DNA from: Schistocerca nitens
Taxonomy: Eukaryota; Arthropoda; Insecta; Orthoptera; Acrididae
Length of the DNA stretch: 64,000 bases
Reading direction: 5' to 3'
Assembly: GCF_023898315.1 (NCBI RefSeq)
Contig: NC_064622.1
Span: 168,536,178 to 168,600,177, forward strand
The notes under the pieces are model-generated. The model had not been told where the DNA came from and made no database searches. It saw nothing but the letters and a program-made list of their open reading frames with translations. Below are positions 44,401 to 56,389 of the stretch, one piece after another. The position numbers were made by a program, and so were the translations under genes. Numbering within the stretch: the stretch's first letter is position 1; the number at the start of each line of letters is the position of its first letter.

Positions 44401-45722
44401 AAAAATCCATGCCTTTTGTTATTTATTTACTGTCTATAAACCAACTTCTGGATTTTCCTTTAAGTGACACTGTATGTGGCAGATACACTCAATTCTAAAT
44501 ACTAGCTTTTAATATTTTACTGTTCATGTCACTTTCCCACACTTTACTGATTATGTCAAGACTATTGAGTGCCACGACATATTATATATTTTCAATTATA
44601 AAGAAGTGCTACACAAAATTCACACTATATCATCAACTGTAGATTGAATTTATGATTCTTCTTTCGCAACAATGTCCTGGTTCAAAAAGAATCGTTCCAA
44701 AATTCCATTGTGTGTTTACATAGTGAAGCGCACATTTTTGAGAATTTTTGGAGGCCTATGGTATGTGTGAGGTATGTAACTTACTTCTTAGTAAATTATG
44801 AGCGCCAGTTGTGCATTCTATAAGCTGTTGCAACATTATCTTTTTAGAAAATCTTTTCTCCTTTATTGAACTGCATGAGAACAGTATTTTCAGTTTCTTC
44901 CGTGCACTTATCTGTTTGTTATGAGTCAGTGTCTGAAATTTTATGACTGTGACAAATTTATCCCTTATGAGATAATGTTTTGTGAACATAACTGTCTCCC
45001 TCCAACAGTAGTGTACACTGACAGCACTAGTGAGCATAATCTTGATAGAAGTTGGAGACACAAAGGGAATTTGTAAATTTTATCTCACATTTGAGTGTTG
45101 CAGCTTCAAATCTTAAACAGAACTAGTAATCCCTGTGATGTAACAGATCATGAAGTCAGAACAATATCAGTGAGACCAATTTACATAAAAAACAGCATAC
45201 CAGTCAAAATGCAGACCCATTGTGATTGCTGTTCTTGGGCACGGGTTGAGTTAGTTGCTATTTGTAAGCAGCTGAAAATCACTGACTGCTCAAAAGGGAC
45301 TGAAGCTGCTTTGAATGGGTGTTTTTGGCAAACTGCTGATGGTCAGTCAAGCACCAGGGATATCGAAGTACCTCAAGAACTAGCCTCTCCAATAGATACT
45401 GTCTTTTCTGCTGGGAGTACAACATCTATCACTTCTCATCCACTTGACTGAGAGAGGTGTGTCATTGGTAGGTCTAAATGCCCTGTATAGAGGAGGCAGA
45501 GATGAGGAAGAACACAGGGTATTACACCCATCCCTCCAAACAAGTCTGACTGAGCCGTGGCTGGCTCACATTGATGCTTTGTTCTATGACATCTGTCACA
45601 ATTGAGTGGCATCTTATTTCTCCCTGAGTTACTGCCATAACGAGTTGCTGACTTGCCTCCGTCAGTGGCAGCAGCAGCGCTTATTGATACTAGTACTGCT
45701 GTACCATCTTTGGTGTGACCGC
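44401..45722. other. unassigned, with two open stretches
   Basis: A minus-strand open stretch (44756-45061, 101 codons) ends at a good donor-like AAGAA/GTAAGT; see findings. A plus-strand open stretch (45095-45451, 118 codons) contains CDCCSWARVELVAICKQLKI, faintly like the start of an LTR-retrotransposon gag. Neither is assigned to a family. Confidence 0.35.
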
Positions 45723-47110
45723 TATATTTCAGTGTGTCATGTATGTGGCAGTCGGTCAGTTGGGACAGAGCAGCGAGCAAGTCTCCGCGGTGCAAGGTCA
45801 GGCCGGGGCCGCTGGCGGTGTGCATGCGTGGTCGGATTTTTGAGGCGCTAGCTGCGAGAGCTACAGATTTCGTCGCCCACCGAGCCTGGACGCTGAAGAT
45901 GAGTGCTCAGTAAACCTGTTATGAAACCCCAACTGCTGTGACATCTCCTCGTTCATTGCCGTTTGTTGCTTTCTGGGCCATTCCTGCAAGCAGCAACGTA
46001 TGGTGTGTTGGAGTTGGCGAAATTTTGCAGCCATCTTCCTGTCTGGTGGTTAACTATTGAATTGGTTGATACTTATTAGTTAAGTGCACCAGTGGTATCT
46101 TCTGCCTTTTGGCCGTTAACATTCCAATTACCTGCCCTGGTCGTTAGCGTAGTTTTCTGGCAGTGTGTTTTCGTCGCCATATTGATGCTGTCTGGCACGG
46201 CGTGTAGTTCGACAGCCTTTGGTGTTTTTCATATTTCTGAATGGTTATTGTGTCTTGACTGTATTTAGACGCCAATTTTCAAGACGTAGAGCTGCTGGTA
46301 TCCTCGTCCTCAGTGATATTCCTGTTGTCGTGCTGTTGGTCGGGCAGAAGGGAATTTATTAGGTTGTTGGTTGGTCCTACAGCCGTCCCTGGGTCGAGTT
46401 GCCATCCGATTATTTAGTATTATGCTTGGCTGCCTGTCTCACCTAAACTTATGTTAGCATTACCTCCTCAGGCTGACACTTGGAACACTTCTGAGCACCA
46501 ATGTTCTGTTGTTTTAGATTGTGATTTTCTTTTAGTTTCAAGTACTGTGCGAGGCCTTCAGCCATCTATTAATTTGGTTTGTTTTAATGTTAAGATAAGG
46601 CCTTCAACCATGTTAAATTAAAACTTGGAAGATTCTTGTCTAAACTTTTTTTTTTTAAGAAAGGGGATTTTGCCCACTTGAAATCCTTATTATTATCCAG
46701 GCCTTAGGCCTTGAGTTGTTCTATGTTCAGTATGTGGCCTTCAGCCAAATTTTACATGAAATATTTTAAGATAAGGCCTTCAGCTGTCTTAAATTAAAAT
46801 TTGAAGTCACTTGTTTAAAATTTTCTTCTCTATCTGAAATTCTTGTTCCCGGGCCTTAAGCCCTCAGTTCTTTATCTCCAGTGTGTGGTCTTCAGCTGAG
46901 TTTTTATGTCAAATTTTGTAACTAAGGCCTTCAGCCTTGTGTATTCCTTAAGGCAATTTTAATAACTTGTGTCCGGGCCTTCAGCCATATTGGTCTGAAT
47001 ACTTTTAACGGCATGTGTGATTAAGTGTTTTTGGTAAATAATGTTTGTATGTTTTGTGCAACTGACAGTAACTGATTTTGGCCCCTTTCCACAACTATAA
47101 CCTGATCCGC
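45723..47110. repeat. long diverged repeat, copy 1, with GGCCTTCAGCC motifs
   Basis: This is collinear with 48225-49770. Shared blocks include AGCAAGTCTCC, GGCGCTAGCTGCGAGAGC, ACGCTGAAG, CTGTTATGAAAC, CACCAGTGGTAT, GTGTAGTTCGACAGCCTT and GACAGTAACTG/CACAGTAACTG. The last 650 bases carry about nine copies of a GGCCTTCAGCC-type word. The repeat may be an LTR of an unidentified retroelement or a stand-alone repeat. Confidence 0.8.
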
Positions 47111-48224
47111 TCTGTTCTGCCAAACCAGACGTGGTGGTTGAGACAGAAGCAGCTCTTGAGTTTTGTTTAAGGCCATTAGGGGCCTTGAAGACACAGTTTG
47201 TTTTGGAAGGCACTCAATCTAATGGCAGTCAGTCAGACAGGGTGCAGGCACAGTTAATGCATTAGTTCAAAGACATCATCTTATTGCCTCAAATTCTGGT
47301 ATCTCTTTCCGCTGTCAACTTCGAATAGTTCTGAAGTAGTATCTTGTGAGGCTTAGCTTGGTACCTTCTTCATTGCAGTGATGTCGGGTTGCCTATCGGC
47401 ATGTGTTCCCTGTGCCTGGTTGGTTTCGAGTTAGTATCTCGCTTCTTTTCGTTGTTGAGCTAGCAACAGTACCTGGGTTGGTCATCTCGGGGGACTTAGA
47501 TCAGTCCCTTCCTGGTGCAGGGATGTTGGGTGCCCAGTGGGCAGGTGTTCCCTCTGCATGGGTGGGTCCCAGCGAGTGTCTCACTTGCGGCTTTCTCATG
47601 GCCATTGTCTTTTGTTTAATTAAGGAGCTTCCGGTCAATTTCATTTTGGCATGTGGTCCCCAGTTTGATGTTTGAGGGGGGGGGGGGGAGGTTGAGCCGT
47701 TCGCGACTCGTGTTTGTGCCGTTTATTACTTGACATCTTGTCTTTGCGGTACTGCTGTCCTGTTACTTATTTGATTCACTGGCGTTACTGAGTTGCTGGC
47801 CTCCTGCCCATGAGTGGTAGCAACAGTGCTATCAATAAGAGAACTGTCATACTACCTTCGGAGCAACCACTAGTATTTCCGGGTTGTGGTGTGCAGTGAG
47901 TTCAGTAGGGAATGAGTTCCTGTGAGGTCTGCACAGCCAGTACTCGCCCGACCGCTGGCGACACACGTGCACTGTCAGATGGAAGGAGACTTGAGCAGGG
48001 ACGACCGTTGGTTGGTTGTTCAGTCGGTTGTCTCATCGGGCGACATGTATTTGGTCTTCTGACTGCTTCTGGGTTCTCTGTGTGTGTCGACTCTTTATTT
48101 GTCCTTGTTGTTGCTCAGTGAATGGTTTTAGTACTGTTTGAGTTGTTTGTGGGAGTGTTTACGCTAAACCGTGTGTACCTTGTGGTTTTGACTGATCATT
48201 TATTGTAATGCTGTCTGCACATTG
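47111..48224. other. spacer between the two long repeats
   Basis: This contains a short tandem pair (47390-47465 and 47537-47610: GTGTTCCCTGTGCCTGG against GTGTTCCCTCTGCATGG), a run of 12 G near 47680, and a stretch at 47780-47890 resembling 45630-45740. No coding sequence is recognised in this stretch. Confidence 0.5.
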
Positions 48225-49770
48225 GATGGAGTGAGTCAGTTCGGATGGAGCATAAAGCAAGTCTCCATGGTGCGAGGCCAGACTTGGGCCGCTGGCAATG
48301 TGCATGCGCTGTCGGATCGTGAGGCGCTAGCTGCGAGAGCAATAAGTTCGTTGCCCATTGAACCTAGACGCTGAAGTTGAGTGATCAGTTAATCTGTTAT
48401 GAAACTTCAACTATTGTGACTTCTCTTCGTTCATTTGCGGGCTGTGGCCCCCTTGGCTGTTTGGGCCAGCAGCATCGTATGATGTGTTGGAGTCAGCAAA
48501 ATCTTGCAGCCGTCTTCCTATGTTGTGTTTAATCATTAAATTGACTGTTACTCATCAGTGAAGTGCACCAGTGGTATTTTCTGCCCTGTGGCCGTTAACG
48601 CTCCAGTTACCTGCTCTGGTCGTTAGCATAGTTTGTCGGCAGCGTGCCTTTTTCTTGTCATGTTGTTGCTGTCCAGCACAGCGTGTAGTTCGACAGCCTT
48701 CTAAGTGGTTTGGTTCATATTTTGCTTAGAGTGGCTATTGTTCCCATGGCTGTTTTCCAACGCCGATTTCTGGAGGCGTAATGCTGTTCGTATTCTCATC
48801 CTTGGCCGATATTCTCCATCATTGTTCCGTTGGTCGAATGGAAGGGAATTGGTTAAATTGTTGGTTGGTCCTTGGGCTGCCCCTAGTTTGGGTTGCCATC
48901 TGATTACGCAACTTCAACTCTTGGATGACTGTCTCACCTCACCTTACGTTTGAGCTACCTTCCCAGGCTGATCCTTGGAACACTTCTGAGCACCACTTGT
49001 TCTGTTTGTTTTAAATAGTGATTTACATCTTAGTTGAAGCATTGTGCGTGGCCTTTGGCCATGTATTAGTTCAATTTTATTTTTTTTTATTTTACATAAA
49101 GGCCTTCAGCCATGTTAAACTCAAATTTTGAGCATTGATTGTTTTTAAAAAATCTTTTTATCCTTATAAATTGTTCTATCTGAATTTTTTGTAATCCAGC
49201 CCTAAGCTTTTAGTTGTTCTTTGTGTTATTTGTGGCCTTCAGCCAAGGATTTGCATGAACCCCTTAATAAGGCCTTCAGCCGTGTGTATTCTCTAAAAGG
49301 ATTTATTCTAAATTAGTTATCTGACTTGTTCAGGTCTTCAGCTGTGGTTTCAAATTTGTTTGTGGCCTGCAGCCCTGCAATAAGTTAATCAGGCTTCGGC
49401 CATTCTGTTGTAAGTTTGAAAGGAAATTTTCTTGCTTAAAAAAATTGTTTATTAATGTGCCTTAATTATAGTTGTCCTTCAGACGTGTAGTGTAGGCCTT
49501 CAATCGTTAATTATTTTCATTGCATTTTTTTTTAAATTTTACCTTCTATTTTTAATTGCTTTTGATTTCTAAGCCGTTCTTGTTCGCTGTGTGGTTTTGG
49601 GCCTTCAGCCCAGAAAGCATCTTAAGTTTTCTTTAACCCAGCCTTCAGCTGTATTGTTTAGTTGTGATCCTAAAGCCAACGTGTGAATAAGTGGTTCTTA
49701 GAAAAATAAAGTTGCGTGTTTGATTGTGCAACTCACAGTAACTGTTTACGGCCCCATCCACAACCTTAAC
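48225..49770. repeat. long diverged repeat, copy 2, with GGCCTTCAGCC motifs
   Basis: Second copy, same orientation as 45723-47110, with about ten to twelve further GGCCTTCAGCC-type words between 49050 and 49660. Differences are spread along the length, so the pair is not recent. Confidence 0.8.
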
Positions 49771-52096
49771 CTTATCCTGTGCACTCTCTGACTACCTACC
49801 AATCAGGTCGCAAGCGGTCTGACATTCTGTCTTCCACTCAAATTGAAGCAATGACACACACTTCACCAACTGGGAACCCTGCTGCAACACAATTCAGGGG
49901 GAAGTAAACTCAAAAGTATATGGGGTCTCTTAATCACTGGCAGTCCAAACACATTGTTGAAGTAGAAGATGCAACTAACTGCAGACTGTGGCATGCACGG
50001 GAACAAAAAATGCCTCTCATCTGGAGTCTGACGGGGAACTGTGTTTCAGAAACTGGCAGATGAAGTCGACAAAACCAGCTTCCCTCGTGGAATTTCAATA
50101 AAGTTCACAATCGGCAACACTATCCCCAAAACTGATGGGTCTTCAGTTTCTGAACAAAGCAGAATGCTTAAACAAGAGACTTCAAAGGTTCTGTAACAAG
50201 CTGCACTGTGATTTCTTATGATGTAGGACTGAGACGTTAGCGGCTCCCTAAATAGGTGATGGGTGCAATTCATGTCAGAGGCTGCTAGTCAGCGGGTTGA
50301 CAGTGTGTGTGGAGTTCACACAAACCTCTTTTAGCTTAGGTGACTCTGCATCCATTGAAGATAGCATAGCTGTCGAGACTCAAAGTTTTAATGTAAGATC
50401 CAAAGAAATACTGCCCCCCCCCCCCCCTCAGATGAAACAGTCTAACTCCTGGCCATTAACTACTGAAGTATTTGTAACAAAATCCCAGAGTTTGCTCTAA
50501 GTCCTTAAAAAAAAAGCTAACCCCATATAATACTTGCCATAGAAAGCTGACTAAAACCCAAAATTGACAACAAAGAGATTGTTGGGACAAGAGAATGGGC
50601 CTAAAACCTAAATTGACAATGAAATGTTTGGATCAAAAGAATGGGCTAATGGGATGTGGAGATGGTGCACTTGTTCCAGTAAATAAGAAACTTAAATCCA
50701 ATTTCAGAGAAACTGAGGCTGCATTTGAGGTGCTTTTGCAAGACTCAGTTTCAGGGCGGGTGCATGTAAAGTTTTAACTAGGTCTTTCAACTGACCACCA
50801 GACTCATCCCCATACATAACCAAAAACTTCAGTTTCTGAGTATGTTTGTCCCACAATCACATTATCATCAATAGAGGAGGCTTTAATAATCCAAGAACTG
50901 ATTGATGTGGGTGATGGGTGTGGAAAGGCATATGCTGCACATAAACGATTAGACAATTTGTCAAGCTTTGCTACGTTGGGCGAACATACAGCATGTTTTA
51001 AGAGAAATATTGTTTGATGGCAGATTTGACAAGATGGTGGATGTTTCTCTGCATTAATGTAGTCCTGCACATGTTGAGCAGAAAAGTTTTATCATAATTT
51101 ATTGCACTGCATTGCGAACTTCTACAACAATTAGGTGTAAAAATAAAATAGCTCTTGCGACTATCAAAATGATGGAGTGTTACACCTTTCCAGCCATATA
51201 TTACACAAGAAGAGGTTAATAAGAAAATAAATATTCTGTGCACAACATATAAGCAAGAGTGCAATTAAATAAAAAATTGAAGCTCTTTTGTTCTTCCATT
51301 ATTATGCATATGGTGATGGTATTTTAGTGAACTGTCATTAGACAGTCAAGTAGAAGAGAATAAATTTTCGCATACTTGTGTTTTCTTTTCCAATGAGAGG
51401 GTGAAATAAGTCAAGTTATTAAAAGCTTGGTTGTCCATTCTGATAAAGTTTATGTAATCATCAGATTATGACAGTACTATTTCCTTTAGCAGATTTTCAT
51501 GGATATGTTTCTCTCTCATTTTCAGCCATTTCCTGGACCACCACCTTGTTTTCTTTTTTTTTCTTTATTCACAAAGGTAAAGTCAGTGCACAAAATGCTT
51601 TTTCTGCTTTGTTAGTCATTCCCACTAGTGTCAAAATACTGTGCAAAACAAACAGTGTCTGCTTCCAGAGAGAGGTGAAACTGACAAACTTTGTTGGTAT
51701 GTGTTCGGGCAAGTCTTGAGAAACCTGTGGGTAGAAAAGGGCAAATTTGGCAAACAACTTTGATCATGTATGAGCTGCTTTACTAAATGCCTTCTCTGAA
51801 AACTAACTACAACAGATAGCTTGGAAAGCCACACAAAATAGCAAACAAATTGCCGTGATGTCACTGAGGACATCCATACCAAAACTGGTATCTGTGACAA
51901 TTACTTAAGTACAAACGGCAGCTAAAACTAGTAGGCAGTAAACTAGATAAAGAGGCAGTCATATCATATCTCAAAGAAGAAAATAAAACATTTAGCTCTG
52001 GGCTCCAGCATGTAGAAGTATTGTCACTAAAGTTTAAAAGAATAGTTGTCCATGCACTGGATCCAAACAAATATACACTCAGCAGCAGAGTGGGCA
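49771..52096 (+). other. unassigned, possibly decayed upstream LINE sequence
   Basis: Only short open stretches occur and none is recognisable. The position, directly upstream of CR1-like RT remains on the plus strand, makes decayed ORF1/endonuclease sequence of that LINE possible. The sequence alone does not show it. A run of 14 C lies near 50413. Confidence 0.3.
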
Positions 52097-52205
52097 CTGC
52101 TGTGAAACTGCCTGGCAGATTGAAACTGTGGACTGAACTGGGACTCAAACCTGAGACTTTGCCTTTCACAGGCAGGTGCTCTACTGACAGCTATCCCAAC
52201 ACGAA
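52097..52205 (-). mobile_element. tRNA-derived SINE fragment (third family)
   Basis: On the minus strand it reads as a tRNA: GATAGCTGTCAGTAGAGCAC (A-box side), TGAAAGGCAAAGTCTCAGG and GTTTGAGTCCCAGTT (B box), followed by the short body CAGTCCACAGTTTCAATCTG. The remaining tail is short. I recognise this as another common locust SINE. Confidence 0.75.
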
Positions 52206-52389
52206 TCAATGTGCTTTCACTGGATATAAATGTACCTAGTAAAAAATGGAACCCCCATTGCATACAGCAACTGTAAAAGTACTTCTAAAGAGACAGTGAC
52301 TACTGCATAATAAGTGTGAAATGAAGCATAGGTCTACAGACAGATCCACTGATTTAGAAGTGTTTGGCTGTAAAGACGGAAATATGTAA

Positions 52390-54432
52390 AGTTGTTAATC
52401 ACACAAAACTTTAGTGTCCAGACACTGAAGGATGATACAGGAACTGAAATTAATGATAGCAAAGCAAAAGACAGAATGGTGAACTCTGTTTTCAAATGTT
52501 TCTTTACTAAGGAAGATACAAAAGCACTGTCCCAATTTACATCTTGCAACACTGTGAAGATGAATGATACAGATATCAGTGCCTGCAACACTGAGAAACA
52601 CCTAAAATAGCTACAATTAAGCAAGGCTCCAGAGCCTAACGCAGTTTCTGTCAAATTCTATACATAGTTTGCAGCTAGGTTAGTGCTAACTTCAACCATA
52701 ATATACCACTGACTCTTCAAGGGACAGCTGAGCCTAGTGTTCAGAAAATCTCATACATCACACTCATCTATAGGAATAGTTGTACAAGTGATCTGTAAAA
52801 TTACCACTGAATTTGATTGGCATACACCGTTGTAAAATCCTAGAACACATGACATTATCCATTGCGACTAATACCTATTCTGAATACTTCTATCACATGA
52901 AACCCAACTGATAGTTTTCTCACACGACGTCCTGAAAACCTTGGATCAAGACAGTCAGGTGGATGCAGTTTTTCTTGACTTCCAAAAAGCATTTGAATCA
53001 GTACCACAGCATCATTTATTAACAAAATTATGGTTCTATGGGTATCGAACAAAATTTTTGACTGCACTGAAGATGTATTGGTATGGAAGGAGCAGCATGC
53101 TATTTTGATTTGAGAGTCATCAACATAAGTAAAATTCATTAAAGCATTTACTAATGGTTTGTCAACAGCTGCAGTTATTTATTAGGCAACTACTTTTGAA
53201 CCCTTAAAGGTACATTTTCAAGCCTGGCCCACTGAGGCTGCACTGACAGTGCCTGATCTTAATAATAAACATTGAGTGGCAACACACGTTCTACAAATGT
53301 TAACAAGATGAATGAAATTTGATTTTGACTTGGCAACAGGCATGTGTGGATTGTGGCATTCATCCTGCTAACATTTATAAAGCATGTGTTGCCACTCAAT
53401 TTGTATTATTAAGGTCAGGCACTGTCAAGGCAGCCTCAGTGGGCTAAGCTTGAAAATGAACATATAAGGGTTCAAAACTAGTCAGCTAATAAATAAATAC
53501 AACTGTTGACAGACTGATTAATAAATATTTAGGGGATTTAAATAAAGTTGCTGTTCCCTGTCAACGGTATGCTGAAACTGAAGAATAAATAGAATTAATT
53601 TCAGGCATACACATGAAATTGTGTGGAGGACACTTTTCACATTATATGTTACTAACCAGGCAGACAGTACTAATAGTAACCACAGACTTTTTGCAAATAG
53701 TGCAGTTATTTATAATGAAGTACTACCTGAAAAACACCATGTAAATATTCAGATCTTGATAAGAAGTGAAACTTGAGCAAAGACCGGCAACTTATTTTAA
53801 ACATTCAGAAATGTAAACTGTACAGTTCAAAAAATACAGACTAAAACAACAATGAATTACAATTGGAGTCACTCTACTCATAAAAATATTCAGGAGTAAC
53901 AGTACATAGGTATTTTAAATGTAATGACTACATAAGGCTCAGTCATATCCAAAGAGAAGACAGGTGGCAGACTCCTGTTTATTGCCACCAACTGGAAAAA
54001 TGCAGTCAGTCCACAAAGGCGACTGCTTACAAAACAGTCGTGTGACATATCCTACAACACTGCTCAAGTTTGTGGTGTCCACATCAAGTGGGACTAACAG
54101 GGATATTGAAAATGAAAGAAGAGCAGCTGCACCAATAGTCACAGGTTCGTTTGACATGTGAGACTGTGTCACAGAAATGTTGAAAAACCTGAAATGGCAG
54201 ACTCTAGAATATAAGTGCAACTTATCCTGCAAAAATTTACTTACAAAGTTTCAAGAACCAGTGTCAAATGAAGAACCTACAAATTATGTATCCACAGCTC
54301 CATACATATCACTCCCAAATTGGCCGAAATTAAGATTAGGCTAATTACAGCACCCACAAAGGCATTTAAGCAGTCATTCTTCCCATGTGGTACCCTCTGT
54401 CATGTATTTCACAGATGTTTGCTGCGTATATA
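52390..54432 (+). mobile_element. CR1-like LINE, decayed, split by a foldback element
   Basis: RT remains include SKAPEPNAVSVKFY, HETQLIVFSHDVLKTLDQDS and VDAVFLDFQKAFESVPQHHL (52961-53020, first catalytic block). Past an insertion at 53161-53510 come late blocks ERRAAAPIVTGSFDM and CVTEMLKNLKWQTLEYK (54114-54230), as in the 17.9-kb copy (RRAAKFVTGRFD, VTEMLQELGWESLEE). The 3' end is cut by a mariner element at 54433. Stops are common. Confidence 0.75.
53161..53510. mobile_element. foldback (long-inverted-repeat) element
   Basis: Two arms of 154 bp each (53161-53314 and 53357-53510) are inverted copies of each other, separated by 42 bp. Both arms begin GTCAACAG and share TTTTGAACCCTTA, CCCACTGAGGCTGC, GACAGTGCCTGA, TTAATAATA and TTGAGTGGCAACACA. 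There is no coding sequence. It lies inside the CR1-like LINE. I could not define a clear target duplication. Confidence 0.9.
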
Positions 54433-55364
54433 CAGGGTGATTCAAAAAGAATACCACAACTTTAAAAATGTGTATTTAATGAAAGAAACATAATATAACC
54501 TTCTGTTATACATCATTACAAAGAGTATTTAAAAAGGTTTTTTTTTCACTCAAAAACAAGTTCAGAGATGTTCAATATGGCCCCCTCCAGACACACGAGC
54601 AATATCAACCCAATACTCCAACTCGTTCCACACTCTCTGTAGCATATCAGGCGTAACAGTTTGGATAGCTGCTGTTATTTCGCGTTTCAAATCATCAATG
54701 GTGGCTGGGAGAGGTGGCCGAAACACCATATCCTTAACATATCCCCCATAAGAAAAAATCGCAGGGGGTAAGATCAGGGCTTCTTGGAGGCCAGTGATGA
54801 AGTGCTCTGTCACGGGCTGCCTGGCGGCCGATCCATCGCCTCGGGTAGTTGACGTTCAGGTTTCATAACTAACCTTTTTCGTAGGACTCTCCATACAGTT
54901 GATTGTGGAATTTGCAGCTCTCTGCTAGCTCTGCGAGTCGATTTTCCTGGGCTGCGAACAAATGCTTGCTGGATGTGTGCTACATTTTCATCACTCGTTC
55001 TCGGCCGTCCAGAACTTTTCCCTTTGCACAAACACCCATTCTCTGTAAACTGTTTATACCAACGTTTAATACACCACCTATCAGGAGGTTTAACACCATA
55101 CGTCGTTCAAAATGCACGCTGAACAACTGTCGTCGATTCACTTCAGCCGTACTCAATAACACAAAAAGCTTTCTGTTGAGCGGTCGCCATCTTAGCATCA
55201 ACTGACGCTGACGCCTAGTCAACAGCGCCTCAAGCGAACAAATGTACAACTAAATGAAACTTTATAGCTCCCTTAATTCGCCGACAGATAGTGCTTAGCT
55301 CTGCCTTTTTTCGTTGCAGAGTTTTAAATTCCTAAAGTTGTGGTATTCTTTTCGAATCACCCTG
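54433..55364 (-). mobile_element. internally deleted mariner-like element, intact ends
   Basis: The ends CAGGGTGATTCAAAAAGAAT (left) and CAGGGTGATTCGAAAAGAAT (right, minus strand) continue through ACCACAACTTTA, with TA on both sides (54431-54432, 55365-55366). The minus strand encodes the HTH half (TAEVNRRQLFSVHFE, GRPRTSDENVAHIQQAFVRS, ASRELQIPQSTVWRVLRKRL) and then the C-terminal part (GYVKDMVFRPPLPATIDDLK, TPDMLQRVWNELEYWVDIAR). The catalytic middle is missing. The insertion sits at the tail of the CR1-like LINE. Confidence 0.9.
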
Positions 55365-55384
55365 TATATAGATATGCTTGTGTG

Positions 55385-56008
55385 GGGAAACACAATGTGA
55401 AATGTGAATTCCAACACCCTGCAAAAACCTTGACTATACTGGGTTCAGTGAAAGGTGACCTAGGCTTTCAAAAACCAGGCATTTATCAAATTCCTTGTCA
55501 GTGCGGAAAATCATACATTGGGGAGACATTCCGCACTGCAGAAGAGAGGTGCCGCAAACACAAGCGCCATACCGAATTACGCCAGGCCACTAAATCAGCC
55601 GTGGCTGACCATTGTATAAAGACTGGCCATACTACTATAGACTATGAAAAAACAAAAGTATTCTGTCAATCCTCCTACTTCTGGGACTGTGTTACTAAAG
55701 AGGCTATCGAAATCCGACTACGGGACGATCTAATTAATAAAGACAGCGGCCTTCAACTTAGTCAGGCTTGGAACCCTGCACTCAGCCTGGAGAGAAAGAT
55801 GCGGTCCCAGAGATCGAGGACCGCCCGACGGCAGCAGCAGGGAGACTGCAGACCCAGTTCAGACCCAGACACTGCTTTCCCCATCACCTCCAGTAGCCAC
55901 CGCGCCGGCTGCACCGAAGACACCAGGAGAGGAACATTGGAGGGGGTAATGGCTATTATATATAGGATGCCGAGAGGAACAGCACAGCATTCGTCAGGCA
56001 CCACCTGA
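55385..56008 (+). pseudogene. Penelope GIY-YIG endonuclease domain, RT missing
   Basis: The region has an intact GIY-YIG signature (GIYQI and SYIGET, spaced as usual), the conserved Arg of the second helix (AEERCRKH) and a catalytic-type Glu (KEAIEIRLR). A linker with a Cys pair precedes the domain (CEFQHPAKT, IPCQCG). No frameshift lies inside the domain. The C-terminal tail (SRTARRQQQGDCRPSSDPDT) is basic and low in complexity. The upstream RT is gone, so the unit is 5'-truncated and could act only if its nuclease were used alone. Confidence 0.8.
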
Positions 56009-56043
56009 AGATGGCAGCATGTACATCTGCCAAAATATTGTGG
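56001..56043 (+). ncRNA. hammerhead-like motif with a core change
   Basis: CCAC (stem I), CTGAAGA (core; position 7 is variable in this ribozyme), TGGCA paired with TGCC around an 11-nt loop, then AAA in place of the expected GAA, the palindrome ATAT, T, and GTGG closing stem I. The layout is the same as at 32221-32270. The G-to-A change at the G12 position should abolish or strongly reduce self-cleavage. Confidence 0.6.
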
Positions 56044-56389
56044 AGAAATTACGATGCTACCAGGTCGGATACCCGAGAACTGTTCAAATGAGAAACAACT
56101 TATATTGGACAACTGGTCAGCACAATCTAAGATCAACATACAGAACATGGGTGCCCAACCTGCTTACTGCTGCCCAGCTAGTCTGGAATAGCAGAACAAT
56201 GCACTGGAAATGAACATCAAATGAATTACCAGCAAACCACTGATAAATTTTGGAACTCCATTTTCAAAGAAATGATTGAAAACTCTGTGACATAATTCCA
56301 TCAACAGGGACACAGGATTCCAACTTAGGCATAGGAGCCAATACTAAGCTCCATCAAAACAGGACATGACATTCAGATGCGAGGTGTGA

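Larger units (their letters stand above)
55370..56210 (+). mobile_element. Penelope-like element 3' part: GIY-YIG endonuclease and terminal repeat
   Basis: The open frame from 55340 to 56008 encodes a GIY-YIG nuclease of the Penelope type: PGIYQIPCQCGKSYIGETFR (residues about 50-70), AEERCRKHKRH, KSAVADHCIKTGHTI-like stretch and EAIEIRLRDDLINKDSGLQL. The first Met of this frame lies in the mariner terminal repeat, so the frame start is not the gene start; the reverse transcriptase is absent. After the frame come a TATA-like region (ATTATATATAGGATG) and a hammerhead-like motif, as in Penelope terminal repeats. Such elements use the nuclease with an RT for target-primed insertion. Confidence 0.85.
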
